Source of the DNA: Ruminococcus flavefaciens 007c
GTDB taxonomy: Bacteria; Bacillota; Clostridia; Oscillospirales; Ruminococcaceae
Reading direction: 5' to 3'
NCBI RefSeq assembly: GCF_000571935.1
Contig: NZ_ATAX01000008.1
Location: 177,999-241,998, forward strand
Length of the DNA: 64,000 nucleotides
The position numbers and the translations under genes are program-made. This document shows positions 59,991 through 64,000 of the stretch, piece by piece. Numbering within the stretch: position 1 is the stretch's first letter; each line of letters opens with the position of its first letter. A model generated the notes under the pieces. It was not told the DNA's origin, ran no database searches, and was given only the letters and a program-made list of their open reading frames with translations.

Positions 59991-60020
59991 TTTATCAAAC
60001 TTATATACCTGGCAATAGGA

Positions 60021-62414
60021 TTAAGCCTGTGTATAGATCTGACCGCCCTGGAGAGTCTTGCCTCTTGCAGCAAACATCTCAGATACGCTTACATTCTTGT
60101 AGCCGTTCTGTGCGAGCCAAGGAAGAACTTCTTCCATAGCTGCTGCTGTTGAAGCATAGTTCTCGTGACAAAGAACGATCTTGCCCTCAAGTGAGCCGTT
60201 CTGAGCAGCCTGCTTGATTGTGTTAACGATCTGATCCTTTGAAGCGCCGTTCCAGTCCTGAGTATCAAGACCGCAGGAAATGAGCGGAACATCATAGAGA
60301 GCAGATTTAACCTGTCCGCCGCCATCAAGGTAAGGAAGTCTCATGATGTGTGAAGGCTCAGCACCAATGATGCTCTTGAGCTTGCTGTTACACTGCTCCC
60401 ACTCACTTCTGATCTGCTGTGAACCAAGTGATCCAAGAGACTGATGTGACTTAGTGTGGTTAGCAACTTCCATGCCGTTCTGATATGCGAACTGAACCTG
60501 TTCGTTTGTCTTGATCCAGTCACTTACATAGAAGAAAGTAGCTGTCATGTTGTTCTTGATAAGAGCATCCATGATTCTGTATGCAGGATCATTTCTGCTT
60601 GTAGCAGAAGCGCCGTCGTCGAATGAGATAGCAACGAGCTTGCTGTTGCCGTTGTTGCCGCCGTTGTTTGCGGGCTGGCTCCAGCTGTTATTGTTCTGGT
60701 TATTCCAGTCGTTATTCTGCTGGCCCCAGTTGTTCCAATCATTATTCTGCTGCTGGCCCTGGTTGCTCCAGTCAGTCTGACCCCACTGGTTCCAGTTGTT
60801 GTTATTGTCCCAACCGTTCCAAGTATTCTGCTGGTTGTTGTTCTGATTCCAGTCCCAGGTGTTGTTCTGCTGACCCTGGTTGTTCCACTGGTTCCAGTCA
60901 TTATTCTGCTGACCCTGGTTGTTCCACTGATTCCAGTCGTTGTTCTGCTGGTTGTTGTTCCAGTTGTTCTGATTATTCCAGTCCCAGGTGTTGTTCTGCT
61001 GCTGGTTGTTCCACTGGTTGTTCTGATCCCACTGGTTCCAGTTATTATTGTTATCCCAGCCGTTCCAGCTGTTCTGCTGCCCCTGGTTGTTCCACTGGTT
61101 CCAGTCGTTATTCTGCTGTCCCCAGTTATTCCAGTCATTATTCTGCTGACCCTGGTTATTCCACTGATTCCAGTCGTTGTTCTGCTGATTCCAGTCCCAG
61201 GTGTTATTCTGCTGCTGGTTGTTCCACTGGTTGTTCTGATCCCACTGGTTCCAGTTGTTGTTATTATCCCAACCGTTCCAGCTGTTCTGCTGACCCTGGT
61301 TGTTCCACTGGTTCCAGTCGTTATTCTGCTGTCCCCAGTTATTCCAGTCATTATTCTGCTGACCCTGGTTATTCCACTGGTTCCAGTCGTTATTCTGCTG
61401 TCCCCAGTTATTCCAGTCATTGTTCTGCTGTCCCTGGTTATTCCACTGGTTCCAGTCGTTATTCTGCTGTCCCCAGTTATTCCAGTCATTGTTCTGCTGT
61501 CCCCAGTTGTTCCAGTCATTATTCTGCTGACCCTGGTTGTTCCACTGGTTCCAGTCGTTATTCTGCTGACCCCAGTTATTCCAGTCATTGTTCTGCTGTC
61601 CCCAGTTGTTCCAGTCATTATTCTGCTGCTGGTTGTTGTTCTGCTGGTTCCAGTCGTTGTTCTGCTGCTGAGCACCGTTATCGGAAGAGCCTCCCTGTGT
61701 AACGCTTACGCTCTTAACGTTAGCAGAACCGTTTGAACGGTAACCCTCGATGTTGAGTGATACCTCATAAAGTGTACCGGACATATCAAGTCCTGCTGCA
61801 CTCCAAGCGTCGAAATGCTTGGTTACATCGATTGTTCCCTTCATGTAGTTGGTCTGGTTGTTTGCAGAACCGCTTGTCTGACGAACGCTCCAGTACTGAG
61901 GGAATGTTGCTGTACCATCCAGTGAAGGCTGGTTGTAACGCATTGTCTTACGGATATCATATGTATTTCCGTTAGCTGAAACTGTACCCTTTACCTCACC
62001 GTCGTTTCCGGGTGGTCTCCAGTCGCCCCAACCTTCAACGATGTAATATTCCATGAGAGGGTTTCTGGTCCATCCATATACGCACATATATGAATTGCCT
62101 CTTGGTGTATATTCTACGTCATAAGTAAGAACGATATTTCCAAATGCTTTGTAGTTTTTCTTCTGGCTGTCGTAGTTCTTGCCCATACGAGCAAGGAAGT
62201 TTTCAATGTTGCTCCATGAGCATGTAAACGAGCCTGCGCCCGGGTTCATTGAAGCCTGGCCCTGTCCGTTCTGGTTCCACATCTCGTAGTCGTAACCGCC
62301 TATATTACCTCTGGTCTGCTGGTCAGCAGCTGAAGCAACGACAGGCATGCTTGCTGCGATCATAAGAGCGGAAAGAGTTCCACCGAAGATCTTTTTGATT
62401 TTAGTAAGCTTCAT
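60021..62414 (-). CDS. GH11 xylanase - CE4 (NodB) deacetylase with N/Q/W linker
   Basis: A 797-residue secreted bifunctional enzyme, like XynB of R. flavefaciens 17 as I recall it. Signal peptide about 1-30 (ending ASA). GH11 domain about 33-238: nucleophile Glu122 in NPLMEYYIVE and acid/base Glu223 in NIEGYRSNGS. Linker about 240-586, nearly all Asn, Gln, Trp, Asp, Gly. CE4 domain about 588-797: SFDDG (Asp599-Asp600), HTKSH (His653, His657), RLPY and LCHENY, a metal-dependent deacetylase, expected to remove acetyl groups from xylan. No dockerin. Start at 62414 is ATG; the frame opens at a GTG three codons earlier. The GH11 part is very close to that of the divergent gene at 63176. Confidence 0.95.
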   Translation of the reverse strand: MKLTKIKKIFGGTLSALMIAASMPVVASAADQQTRGNIGGYDYEMWNQNGQGQASMNPGAGSFTCSWSNIENFLARMGKNYDSQKKNYKAFGNIVLTYDVEYTPRGNSYMCVYGWTRNPLMEYYIVEGWGDWRPPGNDGEVKGTVSANGNTYDIRKTMRYNQPSLDGTATFPQYWSVRQTSGSANNQTNYMKGTIDVTKHFDAWSAAGLDMSGTLYEVSLNIEGYRSNGSANVKSVSVTQGGSSDNGAQQQNNDWNQQNNNQQQNNDWNNWGQQNNDWNNWGQQNNDWNQWNNQGQQNNDWNNWGQQNNDWNNWGQQNNDWNQWNNQGQQNNDWNNWGQQNNDWNQWNNQGQQNNDWNNWGQQNNDWNQWNNQGQQNSWNGWDNNNNWNQWDQNNQWNNQQQNNTWDWNQQNNDWNQWNNQGQQNNDWNNWGQQNNDWNQWNNQGQQNSWNGWDNNNNWNQWDQNNQWNNQQQNNTWDWNNQNNWNNNQQNNDWNQWNNQGQQNNDWNQWNNQGQQNNTWDWNQNNNQQNTWNGWDNNNNWNQWGQTDWSNQGQQQNNDWNNWGQQNNDWNNQNNNSWSQPANNGGNNGNSKLVAISFDDGASATSRNDPAYRIMDALIKNNMTATFFYVSDWIKTNEQVQFAYQNGMEVANHTKSHQSLGSLGSQQIRSEWEQCNSKLKSIIGAEPSHIMRLPYLDGGGQVKSALYDVPLISCGLDTQDWNGASKDQIVNTIKQAAQNGSLEGKIVLCHENYASTAAAMEEVLPWLAQNGYKNVSVSEMFAARGKTLQGGQIYTQA
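60690..61670 (-). repeat. N/Q/W-coding tandem repeats of the GH11-CE4 linker
   Basis: Repeated units coding [23 protein letters not shown] and an [18 protein letters not shown] block that occurs twice complete. The block is shared with linker 1 of the GH9-GH16 gene, including a 44-base identical stretch (61222-61265 against 12489-12532, opposite strands). Confidence 0.85.
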
Positions 62415-62497
62415 TATTTGCACTCACTCCTTTGATTATATCAAAATACGAATCAAGTAATTCCCCTAAGCGTATAGCGCGCGCTGTTTATGTCATA

Positions 62498-62527
62498 ATT
62501 ATAATGTCTTAACAAAATAAAAAACAA
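62498..62527 (-). promoter_or_regulatory. Promoter of the GH11-CE4 gene
   Basis: Minus strand TTGTTT, 18-base spacer, TATAAT; predicted RNA start near 62491. Confidence 0.6.
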
Positions 62528-62801
62528 GTCGTTTTTTGCCCAAATTGTGTGTACTGACCAAATATTGCTATCAGATGAGCAGCAATTTAGGGCTATAAAT
62601 CGCCAAAAAACAACGTATCTACGTTGAATAATTCACCAAAAACAAGCATTTTACAGGACGTAAAAAACAACTTAAAAAAACAGGGATTAATATTATTTTT
62701 TTGTTTTAACATAGGTATTTTACTATTTTATTATTTTTATTACCCCTGCCGTCTTATAAAATTATTTCCGACGTTAAATTATTTTCTGTCAAAATCCACA
62801 A

Positions 62802-62831
62802 TTACCGTTGTTTTCAGCTCCGCTTACCGTT
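62802..62831 (+). promoter_or_regulatory. Two TTACCGTT sites, 22 bp apart
   Basis: TTACCGTT at 62802-62809 and 62824-62831, centred between two xylanase genes; the same octamer is in the phased repeats upstream of the GH9-GH16 gene. Confidence 0.5.
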
Positions 62832-63064
62832 ACTTAAATATAAGCAGCACAGCCCGGAAATGGTAATCGCAATTTTCCGTCAGTGTTACAGCACAAACAT
62901 TGTTAAGCTTTTTCAAAAAATGGTAAAAATTTGCATTCCATGTTTTTTCCACCTTTTATGCGTTTTCTCCACCCTGCGCCTAAAACAAAGCTCCGAACAA
63001 ACGTGCCATTTTAATACAGATAGCAATATCTGGCAAGAATTATACTATGATAGCAAATAATGGC

Positions 63065-63093
63065 TTGTTTTCTTTGAACAGTTATTATATCAT
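63065..63093 (+). promoter_or_regulatory. Promoter of the right-end GH11 gene
   Basis: TTGTTT, 17-base spacer, TATCAT; predicted RNA start near 63100. Confidence 0.55.
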
Positions 63094-63175
63094 AAACTCA
63101 GAAAAAAATAGCATTTTTGCACGTGGGGATTGCTTTGATCGTAAATTTGTTAAATAAAACAAAGGAGTGATTGAA

Positions 63176-64000
63176 GTGAAATCATCAAAAATCAAAAAGA
63201 TCATCAGTGGTTCCGTATCTGCACTGATGATCGCAACCTGCGTTCCTTTCGTAGCTTCTGCTGCTGACCAGCAGACCAGAGGTAACATAGGCGGTTTCGA
63301 CTACGAAATGTGGAACCAGAACGGCCAGGGCCAGGCTTCAATGAATCCAAGTGCAGGATCCTTCACCTGCTCATGGAGCAACATTGAAAACTTCCTGGCT
63401 CGTATGGGCAAGAACTACGACAGCCAGAAGATCAACTACAAGAAACTGAATGGTATTACTCTTACCTATGACGTTGAGTACACACCTAAGGGAAATTCTT
63501 ATATGTGCGTTTACGGATGGACAAGAAATCCCCTTATGGAGTACTACATCGTTGAAGGCTGGGGCGATTGGGAGCCACCCGGAGGCGGTGACAATTACGG
63601 AAACGTAACTCTCAACGGCAACGGCTACAAGATCCGCAAGTCTATGCGTTATAATCAGCCCTCTCTTGATGGTAATGCAACATTCCCTCAGTACTGGAGC
63701 GTTCGTCAGACCAGCGGTTCAAAGAATAACACCACAAACTACATGAAGGGCACTATCGACGTAAGCGGTCACTTTGACGCATGGTCAAAGGCCGGTCTTG
63801 ATATGTCCGGTACTCTTTATGAGGTTTCACTCAATATCGAAGGCTATCGTTCAAACGGTTCTGCCAATGTCAAGAGCGTTAACGTTGTTACAGGCGGCGG
63901 TGAGACCGACGTAACTGTTGAGGCAGGCGGTGCTCAGAGCGGCGGCCAGAGCTTTGGCGGCGGCCAGAGCTTTGGCGGCGGCGATATGGGCGGCTTCGAC
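63176..64000 (+). CDS. GH11 xylanase, partial (runs off right edge)
   Basis: A frame opens with GTG at 63176 (AAAGGAG 8 bases before) and is still open at the window end, giving at least 275 residues. Signal peptide about 1-30 (VASA then ADQQ). The GH11 domain (about 33-236) is almost the same as that of the divergent GH11-CE4 gene, with Glu122 in NPLMEYYIVE and Glu222 in NIEGYRSNGS. It then enters a Gly/Gln/Ser-rich linker (GGQSFGGGQSFGGG), different from the N/Q/W linker of its twin, so at least one further module lies outside the window. It cuts internal beta-1,4-xylan bonds with retention. Divergent control region shared with the twin gene. Confidence 0.95.
   Translation, partial: MKSSKIKKIISGSVSALMIATCVPFVASAADQQTRGNIGGFDYEMWNQNGQGQASMNPSAGSFTCSWSNIENFLARMGKNYDSQKINYKKLNGITLTYDVEYTPKGNSYMCVYGWTRNPLMEYYIVEGWGDWEPPGGGDNYGNVTLNGNGYKIRKSMRYNQPSLDGNATFPQYWSVRQTSGSKNNTTNYMKGTIDVSGHFDAWSKAGLDMSGTLYEVSLNIEGYRSNGSANVKSVNVVTGGGETDVTVEAGGAQSGGQSFGGGQSFGGGDMGGFD

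Larger units (their letters stand above)
59568..60020. other. Intergenic region between Svx-like and GH11-CE4 genes
   Basis: The left part holds the Svx-like promoter. A plus-strand 95-codon frame at 59597-59884 has no ribosome site and skewed, AT-rich composition and is not called. The right part holds the GH11-CE4 terminator. No other structure seen. Confidence 0.5.
62415..63175. other. 761-bp divergent control region between two GH11 genes
   Basis: Very AT-rich. It holds two outward promoters (62498-62527 minus, 63065-63093 plus) and two TTACCGTT copies 22 bp apart (62802-62809, 62824-62831). A perfect palindrome AGCGCGCGCT lies in the minus-strand leader near 62476-62485. No convincing open frame. 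Confidence 0.6.

Noticed and set aside
60545..61702. Frames of 344 and 376 codons in the GH11-CE4 linker
   Set aside because: Same repeat artefact in the linker DNA.

Overview
The window looks like a chromosomal segment of a cellulosome-producing rumen Firmicute, most likely Ruminococcus flavefaciens or a close relative. The evidence is eight proteins with recognisable type I dockerin modules, GH11 xylanases joined to a deacetylase or to each other, very long Asn/Gln/Trp linkers of the kind described for R. flavefaciens 17 xylanases, and low-GC Firmicute sigma-A promoters and ribosome binding sites. The species call is inference from family knowledge. No tRNA, rRNA, CRISPR array, insertion sequence or prophage was seen.

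Layout. 1-1906: two related tandem lipoproteins (the first runs off the left edge). 2009-4771: secA. 4973-6842: a four-gene minus-strand operon of small membrane proteins ending in a PstS-like binding protein; it includes a 45-codon gene. 6990-10364: phosphopantetheinyl transferase, IreB, a GH25 muramidase, a TSCPD protein and a CwlD-like amidase. 10947-14192: a two-enzyme GH9-GH16 glucanase with repeat linkers and no dockerin. 14345-16197: a GntR/YtrA-controlled ABC exporter. 16596-17702: a transglutaminase-fold lipoprotein that has lost its catalytic Cys and His. 17765-37542: a cellulosome-accessory block with dockerin-bearing CotH, serpin, two LRR_5 proteins, a triple GH11-like protein and a GH141-like beta-helix enzyme, interrupted by an ABC-F gene and a feo operon. 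37818-37954: an apparent independent small RNA. 38050-41203: a SulP transporter and an unknown membrane protein. 41345-46250: a complete Bce-type detoxification module (two-component system plus ABC transporter). 46421-49094: patatin and a zinc-ribbon membrane protein. 49174-52651: a third LRR_5-dockerin and metG. 52777-55127: an ECF sigma/anti-sigma pair. 55244-56746: a divergent redox/metal-protein pair. 56874-59567: an Svx/AvrXca-like metallopeptidase with dockerin. 60021-64000: two divergent GH11 xylanase genes, one fused to a CE4 deacetylase.

How they fit together. Dockerin proteins would be docked on the cell-surface scaffold. They include candidate xylan-active enzymes and also non-enzymatic parts (serpin, LRR adhesin-like proteins, CotH kinase). 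The GH9-GH16 and GH11-CE4 enzymes lack dockerins and instead carry long N/Q/W repeats. The same control motif (TTACCGTT, spaced by one or two helical turns) lies upstream of the GH9-GH16 gene and between the two GH11 genes, which suggests co-regulation.

Most notable points: the standalone RNA at 37818-37954, the three-module GH11-like protein with a dead module, the 44-bp identical inverted repeat between two linker genes 48 kb apart, the phased TTACCGTT repeats, and a dockerin gene remnant at 34391-34528.
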